Of a DNA stretch of 64,000 bases, positions 1-14,186 are shown piece by piece. How positions within the stretch are numbered: the stretch's first letter is position 1; each line of letters opens with the position of its first letter. The position numbers and the translations under genes are program-made. Source of the stretch: Hybos culiciformis (taxonomy: Eukaryota > Arthropoda > Insecta > Diptera > Hybotidae); assembly GCA_964007475.1 (NCBI GenBank), contig OZ023273.1:111275812-111339811 (forward strand), read 5' to 3'. Under the pieces are notes generated by a model. That model searched no databases. It was given only the letters and a program-made list of their open reading frames with translations, and was not told the origin of the DNA.

Positions 1-683
1 CTCAATACTTCAAAAAATAAAATAAAATATTATTAACCGTAGAACCAAGAAGTACGGCTATAATGAAATAAAAGAAATCACATTACATAATTATATGCTT
101 ATCAGACTATCTACAAGATAAAGCTATACCTTCTATTGAAATTGATAATCTTGTTCAATTAATATTTTCATCCACATTGCACCTTATTTTTATATTTATT
201 TTTGTAGGGGTTTAAATGTCAACTGAAACCGTGATGCAGTCAAAAAATGGTTCTATTAACAAAATTATATTATGCCATTCTATTTTTCATACTAGCTGGA
301 ATGCAGTGAACAACTGTATCATAGAGCATGAAACTTAGTTTTTGACAAAATTCCATTTAAGTAAGAGAACAGATTAGTTTCAAATGAAAAACTACAGAGG
401 AAAATTTCACAACAAGTTATCAAACTAATCGTTAATCAAATATTTTTCCTGTTTTATTTATAAAAAAATATTTATAGAACATAACACATTTTATTTTCAA
501 CTTTGTAATGTATACAAGATTAATTATATAAAAAAAACAAAAATTACAAAATATTCACAGATTTAATTTAACCATTTTTTTTTTGTAAAGAACTATTTTT
601 TTATTATGCATTTAATTAAATTAGACATAAAAGATATAAAATAAATGTTCAATCAAATAAATTTTATTAACACTAAAATATAT
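1..683. other. AT-rich intergenic stretch, nothing supported
   Basis: No open frame of useful length, no terminal inverted repeat and no RNA gene signal seen. The stretch is AT-rich with short poly-A and poly-T runs. Confidence 0.5.
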
Positions 684-940
684 CGTCTGCTGAGAAATGA
701 AACAACGTATGACATTTATACGTCATTATTTGACAATAGCACCATTCGATTCCTCGTACTCGATTTTATAAGTACAACTACTTTGCAATATTCTTAATGT
801 TGATTAAAATGTGTTTTTTAGATGAAAATTGTACGCTACTTGATATTTTTTCATACGTTTTTTTTAATTTTCAAATCTTTAAATTCAAATTACTCGAAAC
901 TATACTTTTCATTATACGTTGTTTCATTTCTGAGCAGGCG
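684..940 (+). repeat. MITE copy 1 (257 bp), left arm
   Basis: Starts CGTCTGCTGAGAAATG and ends with the complementary TTTCTGAGCAGGCG. It has the same length and nearly the same sequence as the copy at 13930-14186. It is flanked by ATAT on both sides (680-683, 941-944). Confidence 0.8.
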
Positions 941-1152
941 ATATTATGTTCATGTTATACATATGTGTATATTAGAATCAAAAGTATGTCTTCGCTATCG
1001 TAGGTAATTTTGAGAAAAATAGGAAAAACTTAACTTGACTTATAAATTTATTTGCAATTGAAGAACCTATTAATTTGAAAGCTATTCAACTACAAAATTT
1101 GGAAAATAAAAAAAAATATTTGGATATTAGCTTCTTTTGCAAAACACATAAT

Positions 1153-1404
1153 CGTCTGCTCAGAAATGAAACAACGTATAATGAAAAGTATAGTTTCGAG
1201 AAATTTGAATTTAAAGAATTGAAAATTAAAAAAAACCTATGAAAAAACATCAAGTAGCGTACAATTTTCATCTAAAAAACACATTTTAATCAACATTAAG
1301 AATATTGCAACTTTACTTATAAAATCGAGTACGAGGAATCGAATGGTGCTATTGTCAAATAAAGACGTATAAATGTCATACGTTGTTTCATTTCTCAGAA
1401 GACG
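1153..1404 (-). repeat. MITE copy 2 (252 bp), right arm
   Basis: Inverted copy of the element at 684-940, with the same terminal repeats. Its inner flank (TAAT) does not match its outer flank (ATAT). That fits membership in a compound unit better than a separate insertion. Confidence 0.75.
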
Positions 1405-4400
1405 ATATGTTTTAAATCTAATTACGATTTTGAATTCGACTTTTGGTAAGAATTATGAACTTTTACAATTTCCTGTTAAGTTCAGTACTAGATAGTGGAA
1501 TTATCTGCAAAATAGCTCACTAATCTCATTTTTGTTTTATTTTATGGCGAAGACATACTTTTGATTTTAACATACACAATGTTAATGTAAATCATTTAAA
1601 ATCTTTAATAAAAATCAGAAAAAAACTTATTAAAAAAAAAATTAATTAATTCAGTGTAGTAAAAAATTGAATGTTAAGAGAGAAAAACAATATTAAAAAC
1701 AGATACACAAGTCGTTATATGGAAAAATAGTGTATATTCTTAGAAAAATATTCTGTGTTCATAAGAAATAATGGACGAAAAATTATCTATGTAAAATTTA
1801 GTACTTAGATTTTCTAGATTCCTTATTTCTTGATGGGAATCTGAGCGCAATCATAAATTATTAACTAAGTATAGTATTAAAATATCTTTTTTGTGAAAAT
1901 AAGCTTGAAACCAAGTATTATCAACATAACATTATCAAAACAAAATGAACTTTAAATTCATCATCAGCATGATTATTGAATTCAAAAACTGATCTTATTG
2001 TTGTGTTATTTTTAAACTTGAATCACAAAATTTTCATTTGTTGTATAGATTAAGAAAACTAAACAGGGTAACACATAGTGTAAAATAAAATAAGTTAATC
2101 CTAATTCCAATTTGGTTATTATGGTTCGGTACCATAGATATTTTATACTTCTAAAATATATTCTCCCCCATTTAATGAACGTACTTATTATATGCAATGG
2201 AAACTTGTTAAAAACAAACGTTAATTTTCTCAAGTTTCTATAGTGTTTCTCAAAGTCACATAATGCCAACAAAGAACATTAAATGCTAATGATTATCTGA
2301 ATATACTGAAAATAATGAATTGTTGAAATTTTACTATTATTCATTATAAAATTCTATTAAAAGTATTAAGTACAATATAATATTAATCATCTGACTATAT
2401 TATAGAGCTAATAATTTTAAGTTTAAAGAGAAGTGCGGTAGTTTTAAAATAAAATTAGTTGTATTAAGAATATTGTATCTTAAAACTTGTAAATTATTTT
2501 TAACTTAAATTTTTCTGGTTTACAAATTTCTTCTTTGCCGAGATGACAAAACAGAGTTTTAAGCATCCAATATATATAATATAGTAAATATAGTATCTAA
2601 ATATCTTAAAACTTTTTAGCTATTAAGTTTAACGAGAAATTCAGGAATATGCTAAGCTTTACAATTTTGTTCTTTTAAATCTTTGAGTTTCATTTTGGAC
2701 GAAGATCTAAAGATACGTCTGAATAATTTTTAAATGGCAATAACAATTTTTTAGATAGAAAAAACAGCAAAAATGGTAAAAATTTTAAACTGAAAACATA
2801 ATATGAAAAATTCAAATATAAAAATATATTCATTAGTTTCTGCTTCTAATATAAGGAAAATAATAAAATCTTAATCTCTAAATTTTGTTGCAGAAAAGTG
2901 AAGAAAAAATAAGAATTAAATTAATTTTCGTAAAAAAAAAACATATTTTCCTATTTTATATATAAAATATTTTCATTTATGTTTTTGAATTGTGTACAAT
3001 TTTTGAGGAATAATATAAACAAAGCATAGTGAAATAAAAATATGAAATATTAAAAAATTGTTTATTATGCTTCTGGCAATGAGTTTTAATTTAAAAAAAA
3101 AACGCAAAAGATAAAGTTTTTTTTAAATCATAAGAAATTTTTTTTTTTTCATAATTTTCCCTCGTTTTTTTTTATTTTATTATAATCTTCATTTTCTTTT
3201 CTAACGAAAACTTATAAAAGTGTAAATAAAATGAAAAAAAAAAAAATGTTTTTTCCCTTTTGCGGAAAAATCATTAAAACTTCTTAACTTTTATAATAGT
3301 ATAGAAAAGAAATAATTTTTTTTTATTTCCTTTTTTTTTTTTTTCATTTCATTTTATAATATAAATTTCAACTCTACTTGACATTATTTAGACACTTAAA
3401 TTCATAAACATAAGGAAAATCTAATTAAAAAAAAAAAATAAAAAATTTAAATAACTTTAAGATTATTTTTTGTTAAATAGAAAAATTCTACTTATTCGTA
3501 CTGAAATTCATAAACAAAAATAAAATGTATAAAGTTAACCTAGCTGCATTAACTTAAGGAAATAAAATGTGGCACGATTTGGATGTTAATGGGTGAACAT
3601 TTTTGGTGAATAAGTAAAACAGTATCTTATTTTGAAGAACCCATAAAATTTGTTTAATTAAGGCTATTTGAGCAGTAAACCTTGTTTAAAAATAAAATTA
3701 ACATTATTTATGTAAATTCTATTTAATATCTTTGTGTACGCTTCCGAGATATTTTAATATGAAAAAAAAATAATCACAGTTTACTCCGAAACAGTATAGT
3801 ATAAAATCGATTATAAAGGTTTCTTCTTCTTATTACGGTTTATTTTTTATTTAACATTCCTACTGTAGTTTTATTGGTAATTAAATAGTGTCTTTTTTAC
3901 AATTAGATCTTATTTTAAATCCTTTTCTCATTTAAACTTTAAACTTTTCGTTATATTTAAATTTATATTGATGAGTAATTAATTGAAAATGTTGTTCAAA
4001 AAAAATATATTTTAAATTAATAATTAATAGTTTCGTATACAAATTAACTTCTTTTTAATAAGAAACATGAGAATACATATATTTCATTGCATAACCTAAT
4101 CAAATTAAATTCAAATCATTTTGCTAATTAATGTGATACGCTGTTAATGTATTATATTTTAAATAGCATAGTAATTAATCTCTACACATTATACTCTCAT
4201 ACTTACACATTATACGTTATGTGAACATTATTTATAATTCACCAATAAAAAAAAAAATTTATTTCCAAATGATTTATTTTTCCATATGTTTTTAAATGAA
4301 TTTTTGCCAATTTTAATGTAATTATGGTTTCCTTATTTCATTTATATTAACGTGGCATTAAATAATATTAAATCTGAATTTGAAAAATAACTAATTTTTA

Positions 4401-6013
4401 AATATTTGGAAACATATGTAATTAAGCTTTTGGTATTATTATTAGTATATGCTCTTAAATATGGAATAAAAATGATGATTAGTTAGAAAATAATAGTTAT
4501 TTACTATAAAAAAATTGTGATTGAAAATCAATGTGTACATCTATTCTATTTACAACTCGTTGTTTTATAGAAATATATATTTGTATAGAAAGTGATCCCT
4601 GATGGATAATTGGGCATAATTATCAAAATTTAAGTATGACATATCGATCTCAATATTAAAATCAGATTTATTATTCAGATATGTTCAAATCTACAATATA
4701 GATCTAATAAAAATTTTGGGTCTGTTAATTTATTTGCTCAAGAATATGGACGATTTAAAATTTATAATCAACCTTTAGGTTTTCCAATTTATACTTTAAG
4801 ATATATCAAAAGTTTTTAGACAAAATCCTTGACCTTTATAAGTTTTCTTATTTTAAAATTTCAAAAAAATACTACATTGATATTTTTGTTTTTTTTTTTC
4901 TGTTATTTGTTTCTATTATTACATATTTTTTATATAACATTTGAACATATGTCGAAGTTTTGAACATAACGTTAAATATATGTATTCCTACAAAAACATA
5001 AGGACTAAAAATAAAAATCTATTGAAAATTGGAAAAATAAATTTCAACACTGTAGGTTTATAGAGTAAAAAAAAAAATTGACATTATTTTCCCATCAACT
5101 TAATAAATTGTTAAATTTTCGTAGTTTTTCTTTTAAAGGCGAATCCTATACTTATAATATAACAAGAAATGTAACGTTTTTTTTGTGTATTTGTAACAAC
5201 AGTATTATACTTATAATTAGGAAAAGATAAAAATGATAATTTCATTCAATGACAGTCCATTAGTTATGGTTGTCTAGATATAAATTTATGTTTTTTTTTT
5301 TTTTTTACTTTCAGATTAAATATTAACAGAAAATCATTCATTTTTATTTTATTCTATTTAGAACAAATTTTTCTGATCTCTAAGGGTGTAATTCATTAAT
5401 TTCGATTATGCTTCGATTGAAAATAAAAAAAAATAAATAAATAAATGGATATATTTTATGCTTTTATTATTCCCTTTTTTTATTCAATGAACTTGCCAAA
5501 AAAAAATTAAATAAAAATACAACATAAATTTTGTTAAATAAAAAAAAAAACAAAATTATTTTTCCCATAACAAAAGGAAAACATAATTGAATTAACATGC
5601 CCTAAATCTGATTATTAAAATATACCTTAAAAAATTTTACGTTTTTTTTTATGATCAAATTTCTCATTAATGTGCAATTAAATTTTTATTAAAGAATGGT
5701 TGGACCATTTGTCGAAAAAAAATATTTATAAATTAAAAAACATTAAATTTGTTGTAAAAGTACTATACATATGATTAAAACAAACTTATTATAAATATCA
5801 TATGAAAATAAATTATAGTAATGACATTCCTTGGGATAAAGTGAAAATCAAATTATTTTGAAATCTATGATTAGGATATTAAAAAGAGTTTGTCTACATA
5901 ACAAATAATTCAAGAGGTGGTGTAATCCAGTAAGAAGTGGTTGTATTTTGTGATTGCCAATTATTATGGGGGTTCTATTTGGATAAATTTGCCAAGGAGT
6001 AAACTTAATTGAC
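1405..6013. other. AT-rich intergenic stretch, nothing supported
   Basis: About 4.6 kb with no convincing exon or element. Dense A and T homopolymer runs occur around 2930-3450 and 5280-5560. A minus-strand frame at 2012-2272 has AT-driven composition and no motif I recognise. No terminal repeats were found. Confidence 0.45.
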
Positions 6014-6015
6014 TA

Positions 6016-6370
6016 TAGTCTTCGCCCGAACATAACGTCTGGGCATTCTGTGTGAGTAGTACGCCTACTGAGCGTTTTAATCGAACACAAAGCCTAAGCG
6101 TTGTGTTGCGGAAATTTTGTTGTTTCTTTTTCCGAATAATTTCAGTTTATACTTAAGTGAAAGTTGGTTTTTGTTTAATAATTTCAGAATAAAATTTTTT
6201 ATATTAATAGAATTGAATTTCAGAATAAAAATTTTCATGTTTAAATAAAGTGCCTTATATGTTTAATTTTACAAGGCGTTCTATTCGAAAAAAAACTCAT
6301 TATTTTCAAAACCAAGAAGAAAAAACCTTCCTGTATATAGTGCATAGGTGTTATGATCGGGCGAAGACTG
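6016..6370. mobile_element. TA-flanked MITE, Tc1/mariner-like
   Basis: The 355-bp block has imperfect terminal inverted repeats: the left end reads TAGTCTTCGCCCGAACATAA and the right end, reversed, CAGTCTTCGCCCGATCATAA. TA dinucleotides flank both ends (6014-6015 and 6371-6372). The CAGT-type terminus and TA duplication are typical of the Tc1/mariner group. No transposase frame is present, so it is a non-autonomous copy. The ends are much richer in G+C than the surrounding DNA. Confidence 0.75.
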
Positions 6371-6372
6371 TA

Positions 6373-9300
6373 GACAACACACAATTAACACAATAATAAT
6401 GAGCTCTTTCCGTGTTTTTATTTTCTAAAGACAACTTCCTTATATGAAAGTTTTTAACAAAAACAATAAAATTATATTTTCGCTAACATTATTTATTTTT
6501 TTTCAACAACATCTTTAAAATATCTAGCGCTAATAAATGAGAGTTACCTCATAATTGATATTTTGCATTTTGCAAAAAACTATATAAGCTTAAAAAGGAA
6601 AAGTAAAAATCCTGAAACCTTAAAATTTTCCATACATCATTAATTTAGGAAAGAAAAAGTTTTGTTCTATTTTATTTTGCAAAATATTTTAACATTATAC
6701 TAATTAAGATCTCTTTCCTTGTAAAATATGTAGTTAATTAACTCATTTTGTTGTTATTCATTTTTTGTATTTTTTTTTGTTATGTTGTTCAAACTTATTA
6801 CACTTGATGTACGCGTATGAAAAAAGGGAAGTTGATTAAGTGGGTATAAAATTTTCCTGTTTATATCCTTGAACTTTTTTTTATTTTTTATTTTTTATTT
6901 TAACAACAAAGAAGTGATGTAAATTTGTTTAAAATTTAATTTAATCGCTTTAATAAAAATAATAAACAAAAAAAAATTAATTATCAAATGTTATAAAAAA
7001 TAAGTATTTATATAAACTTTAAGCAGTTAAGTAAAAGTTTTAAACAAAAGTAGAAATTTGAAATGATTTAATTTGTTACAAAAATTTTTTATTATTAAAA
7101 ATTATAATAAAAAAAAAATTAAAAAATTAAATATGGAAAATAAGAAATTCAAAGTTTTTTAATTATTGTATAAAAAGAGTTAAATTTGAAAACAGAAGTT
7201 TCTTAAACAAAAATTATAATTGAAAATATGGAAACAACAACTTTAGAGACAAACTTTGATGAAATTGTGGCTAAAAAAAGATCTAAACATAACATTTCTT
7301 ATTAACTTTGTAATAAATTATGTGATTTTTTGTTTTACAGGGACGAGCGTGAAATTTTGATCTAATTTTTTGAAATTTTCGAAGCTTGGCGGTTCTAAAT
7401 CGTAATATGGAACCGACCAGATATTAAGACTTCGATTTACTTAAATCACATTTGATCGTTTAGCAATTATTCGCAGAAAGTTAAAATGATTTTTAAAATT
7501 TCCATAACTTAGAAAATTTTAATTTTTAGATTTGAAACAGTCAAGAACAAATTCATTTTCAGATAATTAAGATTACAAACTAGTCTGTGATAGAAAAATC
7601 TTAATGTAATGTATAAATAAAAATAAATCGTCCTTTTTCTTCATTTTACTTAAAAGGAAAAAAAAAGTTTAAAGTTACTTTTAAAAAGAAAATAAATTAG
7701 AAATTTTGAAACTTTTGCATTTTTTTTTTTTTTTTTTGGTTTTTTACCATTGAGGATAAATATCCTTTTTTTTTGCACGTCCTTTTTCTTTCAAAATATT
7801 CGTAAATTGAAAAAAATGCAAAATTAAATAAAAAACAGCACTAAGTTAAATCCTTGATAGCACACGTGCTGCATGAAAATATTTATGTCCTTTTTTTTGT
7901 GTATTTTTGTTTTCAAAAAGTTAAAAAAAAATTATATTCAATAACTATAAAAAATATTTGATTCGGTGCCGCTGTTTTATTCTCGACAAAATACCGAATT
8001 GAACTATTTTTTTATTTTTCCTTCTTTTTTTTTTGTCAATTTTGTTTTGATCATTTATATTTCCAAAATATACAAGAAAAATAGAGAGATACTTCTGTAA
8101 AGAAAAATTATTTGAAAATTGAAAAGGAAAATAACTATTTCGAAACAGCTGTAATGCTATTTATTTTGCAGACTCTGCATTTTTGTGCAATTTTCAAGTT
8201 ATTTACATCGAAGAAACAGGAAATTAGGAAAAAAAAATTTTCATTTCAATTTTCGCTTTAAAGTTCAAAATGTTTATAAATAATAATACTGAAGATGATG
8301 AGGATATACATCATTGTGTTATGTGGTTATTTGGGTTGAAAAAAAAAAAAAACAACTCATAAATTATATGGGATGTTATCTTGAATACGATAGAGAGTTT
8401 TGGTTTATTTGGCAATGACGCCAGATAAAACACTGAAATAGAAAATTGGTGGCGAAAAGTTTTTTTAACTAGAATTATTTTTATACGTAGAATTTTTTTT
8501 AATATTTTATTATTTTTTATAAAAAATGTGTAGACAAATTAATGGATTCATATATAAAACTGAAAGTTCGCATTGTTTCATTTGAAAAACTATATTGAAT
8601 AACATAATCCTTAATATTAATACTATATTGTCTATATGTCTATAACATTTATATGAAAAACTTTTTATATTATGAAAACCACAATTGTATCTAAAAAGTT
8701 CTTTCTATACAAATTGCAAAAATTTTATTCCTATATTTATATTCAATAATATTTAAAAAAAGAAATCTCAAAAAGTATATATAATAATGACATAATATAA
8801 TAATAATAGAGCTTATATTATATAAAGTCTCTTTGGAATAAAAATAAATAATATTTTACTTAAAATTTTATATGGATCACTAAATCATAACTTTTTTATA
8901 TAGTATACATATACGTTATCACATTAAGTATATCTTTTTTTTTTTTTGTTTGACTAATTTTTATTCTTATTCTTATTCTTATATACATGGGGTAATAATT
9001 CAAACACCTGAAAGAATTTGATCCTTTCATGGGAAAAGTTAATAAATTGTGAGAAACGATAACTTTTATAAGGTGTGCAAAGGACATTGATTAATGATTT
9101 CCATTTAAAATACATATAATGTATATTTGTTTTAAATTTATTTACATAATTTTCTTTCATTTCCTTAAGAGTTATATTTTATATATATGAAAATTGTATT
9201 TTTAGTTTTTTTTTTTCAAATGAAATATAAAATATACAGAAAAAAGAAGTTATTTCAAATTATCTATATTTTATGACCAGTTGATAAAAAGCTAAGAAAA

Positions 9301-11986
9301 GGTTTTTGTACGAAAGTAATGAAATTAATAAGTAAAAAATAGTAATAAATTCATTAAAATTATAAATGACAGCTATATACTCTGGAAGTTCATGCATGAT
9401 AAATTTAAATTCACTTTATGATGCTTAATCGTTCATCATTTTCATTACACTCACTTCGAGATAATTTAAAACTAGAAATTATTTTTTTTATTAGTGCTCT
9501 GATTTCCAAAAGATGTGACTTTTTTAGCACATTTAGCTAATAACGTTCGGTTTCCCAGCAGTCTTAAGTCCTACAAAAATCCTTTTACACATTAAGAAGC
9601 AATTTACTATATGGTTGTTCAGAAAAAATACAAGATATAAAATAAATTTAAAATATTCCTTCGTATCATTTCCAAAGTCATGCCACATTTGTTCTAAATC
9701 TCTCACATATACATGTTCTTGACTTAAATTTCTATAGAATATTGTGATTTTGTTTAACATAAAATCATAAAAATAATATTTACATGAGTATATATATATA
9801 TCTATGTTTGTAACAAGTTACAAAAATTTTCATATTTAAAATTCATTATTTAAGATTTCACTTTTATTTCTACTCTCTTTGCCTTGCTTTGACGTTGTTT
9901 GTTTGTTTGGAAAAACAATTTTATACTTTCAGAATATCCTTTTAAAAAAATTTTAAACCTTACAAAAAAAATCTCAATAACATAAAAATAAAATCTTATG
10001 TTTTTTATGTGCTTTTTTATGTTCCTTAGGCATTGCTTATTCATTCTCTTTGGGTATTGTTTAGTTTATTTGAAAATTTTCCAAATTTTATGACCACATA
10101 AAGCCATAAAAATAAAAATAAACTAACTTGATCAAACCTGAATAAAAATGAGAAAGGAGGATTTTTTAAAATTGAAACTTCTGAAAATTAAATACATATC
10201 TGTGTATGTAGATACATATAAAATAAAAAACAAAAAAACAAAAATTTCAATTTATAAACAATGGGAGAATAAATTTTAATTAGTTTTGCTTTTAAAAAAT
10301 ATGTATTTTGTATATACATGAATAGGTACTGTGTAGTTTCTTTCAAATTATTTCATTTAAATTTTAAGAGTTAATATGCCAGTATTTTTACCTGTTGTTA
10401 AAAATAGTTTAAACTTTTATGTTTAAGCCTTAACGATTTCAAAACTACGGAAAATCTTCGAAATGCTTTAATTAATTTATTATCAGCTGAACTTAATCTT
10501 ATGTATATGTATAATAAGGCTTACATTTTTTTGGGCAAAATTTGCAAGTCAATAATAATCGTGCTAAGGCGATAAATTGCCGATTTCATCCAAAACACAT
10601 TCTTTTTAAACTAAACACTCTTAAAAGAACTATTGACAACGATGTAATATGATTAATGTTATCGTAAAATCAAAGAATAATTATATAATACCTACATTTA
10701 AAATCATGAAATATTTCAATTTAAATAATTTAAATTTACGGACCAATAAGAAATCAAACTTTTTTCGTTCATATCACACGAAATTTACAAAAGAGGATAA
10801 AACATTTTAAATTTATTTAATTTTTTAAAAAATAACCAAACATGTATTCGATAGTAAGTAATGTTAATATATTCGATAGAATTTATTGCTGACAGAAAGA
10901 GAAAATTAAATTTTAAAGAGGCTAAAAAGCATTATTCATTTAAAATAAAAATCATTGTTCCTGAATAGTTTCTCTTTTTTTTTGGAAGTTTAAAGTTTTC
11001 CAATATTTAATATTGCGGCAAATTTTTCTTTCTATTTGTACACTATGTATAACAACAAGAAAAAAAAAGTTTTATGATGAAAATCACGTGCCCACGGTAT
11101 TAAAGTAAGTGATTTTTTTTTGTCTTGGACAAAAAAATTCAATTCACCAATAGTTCTTTTTTCAATAAGGGACACAAGAAAATAAGGAATATATGTTCTT
11201 ATTATGGGATAAACATTAAAAAATTTTAAAAATCAATTTTGTTAGAAAATTTTAAGGAAAATTCTTTTTCCTGAACTTTAACCATTTTTCTTAAACAGTT
11301 TTTTGTAAAAAAATTAAAAGAGAAAAGATAAATAGTTGAAATAGTTGTCAAAACCAAAGTCATTATTACTTCATTTAATTTTTTTTAATTTCCTGAAAAG
11401 AAATTATTTTATTTGATATGGGAACAGATTATCTTCTAATGAAAAAGTAATTAATCGGAATGATAAATGATATCTTTCTTCATAAAAAAAAAGAATTTGA
11501 TTTTTCTTTTTCAATAAATTGACAGAAATATAAAGTGAGCTCGCATAATTGATTAATTTCGATTGTAGGTACACATTTAGATTGATTTAAAACCCTTCAC
11601 CCAATTTCATTATTTTAGTGTTATCCATTGTAAAAGACATGAGAATGCAACAAAAATAAATCGTTACAGAAAAGTGATAAAATGAAAAATAAAAATATTA
11701 AGAAAAAAGTTTCGAATAAATAATTAATGTCTCTGGGACTTCAAATATTAATTAATAATAATAATGAAAAATAACTATATATAGTTATTGTGCACTGAGA
11801 AATTTCCTTGAGTCAAGATATTTATTTGAATTCAAGGATAAAGTTTATTTACAATTAATTTTTAAAATTAAACTTTATTTAGGTATTTATAGTTTATAGA
11901 TAAAAAAAATTATAATTATTTAATTCCCACTGAAATAAAGTGGACAACGAATGAATTTATGGAATTTAATTCATTTTATACTTTTA
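6373..11986. other. AT-rich intergenic stretch with weak coding-like patches only
   Basis: About 5.6 kb with no firm gene. Minor items: a long T run near 7720-7738; a (TTATTC)n tract near 8959-8982; and a minus-strand open frame at 9533-9760 that reads somewhat like protein in its middle but has no family motif. A 24-bp string around 9075-9098 (GCAAAGGACATTGATTAATG...) recurs near 31657-31680. Confidence 0.4.
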
Positions 11987-12189
11987 GTAGCTGTACCCGC
12001 ACACACGTTGTTGTGGAACACACGTTTTAAGTGAAATTTTTGTTGTCAGATTTATGAACAATTATAGGAGCTAGTTATTTTATAAATTTGGGAAACTATC
12101 TAAGAAGAATTAATATTTATGATTTCTACTTATTCAACACTTAAATTGTACGTAATCGAATGATATCCTTACCTTAAACAGGTTTCCAA

Positions 12190-13430
12190 ACCATTTCCTC
12201 TTTTTATGAATCAAATTTGAATGAAATCGGAAGAACTTTTGCAGTTCTCCCCGGGAGGGATTTCTGGGTAGGGTGCGATTCAAATTTTAAAATATCCTAT
12301 AACGACCCCGAGACAAAGAAACGGTGTAAATTTCGAAACGATCGGTTGAGTGGTTTGATTTTTAATATTTTGTAGTTATTAGTAATAAAGAAATTGATTT
12401 CTATATATTCGAAGAGACCCCCTAAAAAAAGTGTTTTTTAATCATTTTTATGTACCAAATTTAAATGAAATCGGACAAAATTTTGAAGTCCTCCCCTAGG
12501 GTAGGAGATCAATAATTTTTTGTTACGAAATTTATGTGTAATCATTTCCTCTTTTTACGTACCAAATTTGAATGAAATAGGACGAACTTTTGAAGTCCGC
12601 CCCCGGGGAGGTCGCTGGGTAGGAGGTCAACAAATTTTTTGTTACGAAATTGTTTGTAATTATTTCCTCTTCTTATGTACCAAATTTGAATGAAATCGGA
12701 CGAACTTTTGAAGTCCGCCCCCAGGGGAGGTCTCTGGGTAGGAGGTCTCTGGATAAAAGGTCGCTGGGTAGGAGGTCCCTGGGTAGGAGGTCAACAAATT
12801 TTTTGTTACGAAATTTGTGTAATCAGTTCTTCTTTTTACTTACCAAATTTGAATGAAATCGGACGAACTTTTAAAGTCCGCCTCCAGGGGAGGTCTCTGG
12901 GTAGGAGGTTCCTGAATAGGAAGTCGCTGGGTAGGAGGCCAACAAAATGTTGGTACGAAATTTGTGTGTAATCAGTTCCTCTTTTTACATACCAAATTTG
13001 AATGAAATCGGACGAACTTTTGAAGTCCGTCCTCAGAGGCGGTCTCTGGGTAGGAGGTCCCTGGGTAGGAGGTCAACAAATTTTTTGTTATGGAATTTGT
13101 GTATAATCAGTTCCTCTTTTTACATACCAAATTTGAATGAAATCGGACGAACTATCTAAGAAGAATTAATATTTATCATTTCATTTTGAAGTCCGCCCCC
13201 AGGGGAGGTCTCTGGGTAGGAGGTCAACAAATTTTTAGTTACGAAATTTGTGTGTAATCAGTTCCTCTTTTTACATACCAAATTTGAATGAAATCGGACG
13301 AACTTTTAAAATCCGACCCGAGGAGAGATCCCTGGGTAGGAGGTCGCTGGGTAGGAGGTTAACAAATATTTTGTTACGGAATTTGTTTGTAATCACTTCC
13401 TCTTTTTACGTACCAAATTTGAATGAAGGA
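12190..13430 (-). repeat. Helitron-internal minisatellite, unit about 120-150 bp
   Basis: Repeated blocks contain CTCTTTTTAC, CCAAATTTGAATGAAATCGG, GAACTTTTGAAGTCCGCC and one to four copies of GGGTAGGAGGT. The short GGTAGGAGGTC subrepeat varies in number from unit to unit, which changes unit length. Open frames across the array (GRSLGRR-like peptides) come from the repeat itself and are not genes. Confidence 0.8.
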
Positions 13431-13929
13431 GGTCCCTGGGTAGGAGGCCAATCAAATTTTGAAATAGTCTATAACGACCCCCGACCTGACACAAATACAT
13501 GGTGTAAGTTTGAAAACGATCGGTTGAGCGGTTTAGGAGCCTATTCGGAACATACAAACATACAAAGAGACACCTCCGCCCGGCATAGGTTTCTGGGTAG
13601 GTTGCCATTCAAATTTTTAAATGTACTATAAAGACCCCGTCACAAAAATACGCCGTAAATTTCGAAACGATCAGTTGAGTGGTTTAGTTTTTAATATTTT
13701 GTAGTTATTCGTAATAAAGAATTTCATTTCTATATATTCGAAGGGCCCCCTAATAAAAGGAGGCCAAATTTGTGTGTTTAATCATTTTTAAATACCAAAT
13801 TTGTGTGTTTAATCATTTTTAAATACCAAATTTTAAAGAAATCGGTCAAACTTTTGAAGCCCTCCCTAGTGGAAGAATGCTGGGTAGGAGGTCAACAAAT
13901 TTTTTGCTACGAAATTTGTGTGATTATTT

Positions 13930-14186
13930 CGTCTGCTGAGAAATGAAACAACGTATGATATTTATACGTCGTTATTAGATAATAGCACCATTCGATTCCT
14001 CGTACTCGATTTTATAAGTACAACTACTTTGCAATATTCTTAATGTTGATTAAAATGTGTTTTTTAGATGAAAATTTTATGTTACTTGATATTTTTCCAT
14101 ACGTTTTTTTTAATTTTCCAATCTTTAAACTCAAATTACTCGAAACTATACTTTTCATTATACGTTGTTTCATTTCTGAGCAGACG
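13930..14186 (+). mobile_element. Nested MITE copy 3 (257 bp) with ATTT target duplication
   Basis: Full copy of the element at 684-940, exactly the same length, with terminal repeats CGTCTGCTGAG...CTGAGCAGACG. ATTT precedes (13926-13929) and follows (14187-14190). Removing the element and one ATTT restores the repeat unit of the surrounding Helitron array (GATTATTTCCTCTTTTTAC). This proves insertion after the array formed and fixes the target duplication at 4 bp. Confidence 0.9.

Larger units (their letters stand above)
684..1404. mobile_element. Compound inverted-repeat element built from two MITE copies
   Basis: Two copies of a roughly 255-bp MITE (684-940 and 1153-1404) face each other across a 212-bp spacer, so the whole 721-bp block is a long inverted repeat. 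Each copy carries its own terminal inverted repeats beginning CGTCTGCTGAGAAATGAA. The block is flanked on both outer sides by ATAT (680-683 and 1405-1408), consistent with a 4-bp target duplication for the pair. The left copy alone is also flanked by ATAT (941-944), so independent insertion cannot be excluded. There is no coding capacity. A third copy at 13930-14186 has a clean 4-bp duplication. The 4-bp duplication leaves the superfamily open, because few DNA transposon groups use one. Confidence 0.8.

Noticed and set aside
7323..7365. Possible terminal exon after TTTTTTGTTTTACAG
   Set aside because: The acceptor is good, but only eight codons follow before a stop, with no upstream exon or known family.
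9533..9760. Minus-strand 75-codon open frame
   Set aside because: Part of it reads protein-like, but no family motif, no splice context, and the rest has AT-driven composition.
12650..13631. Overlapping plus-strand open frames with repeated GRSLGRRSLGRR peptides
   Set aside because: They are translations of the Helitron minisatellite in several frames at once; the periodicity is that of the DNA repeat, and the mirror frames appear at 33685-34096.
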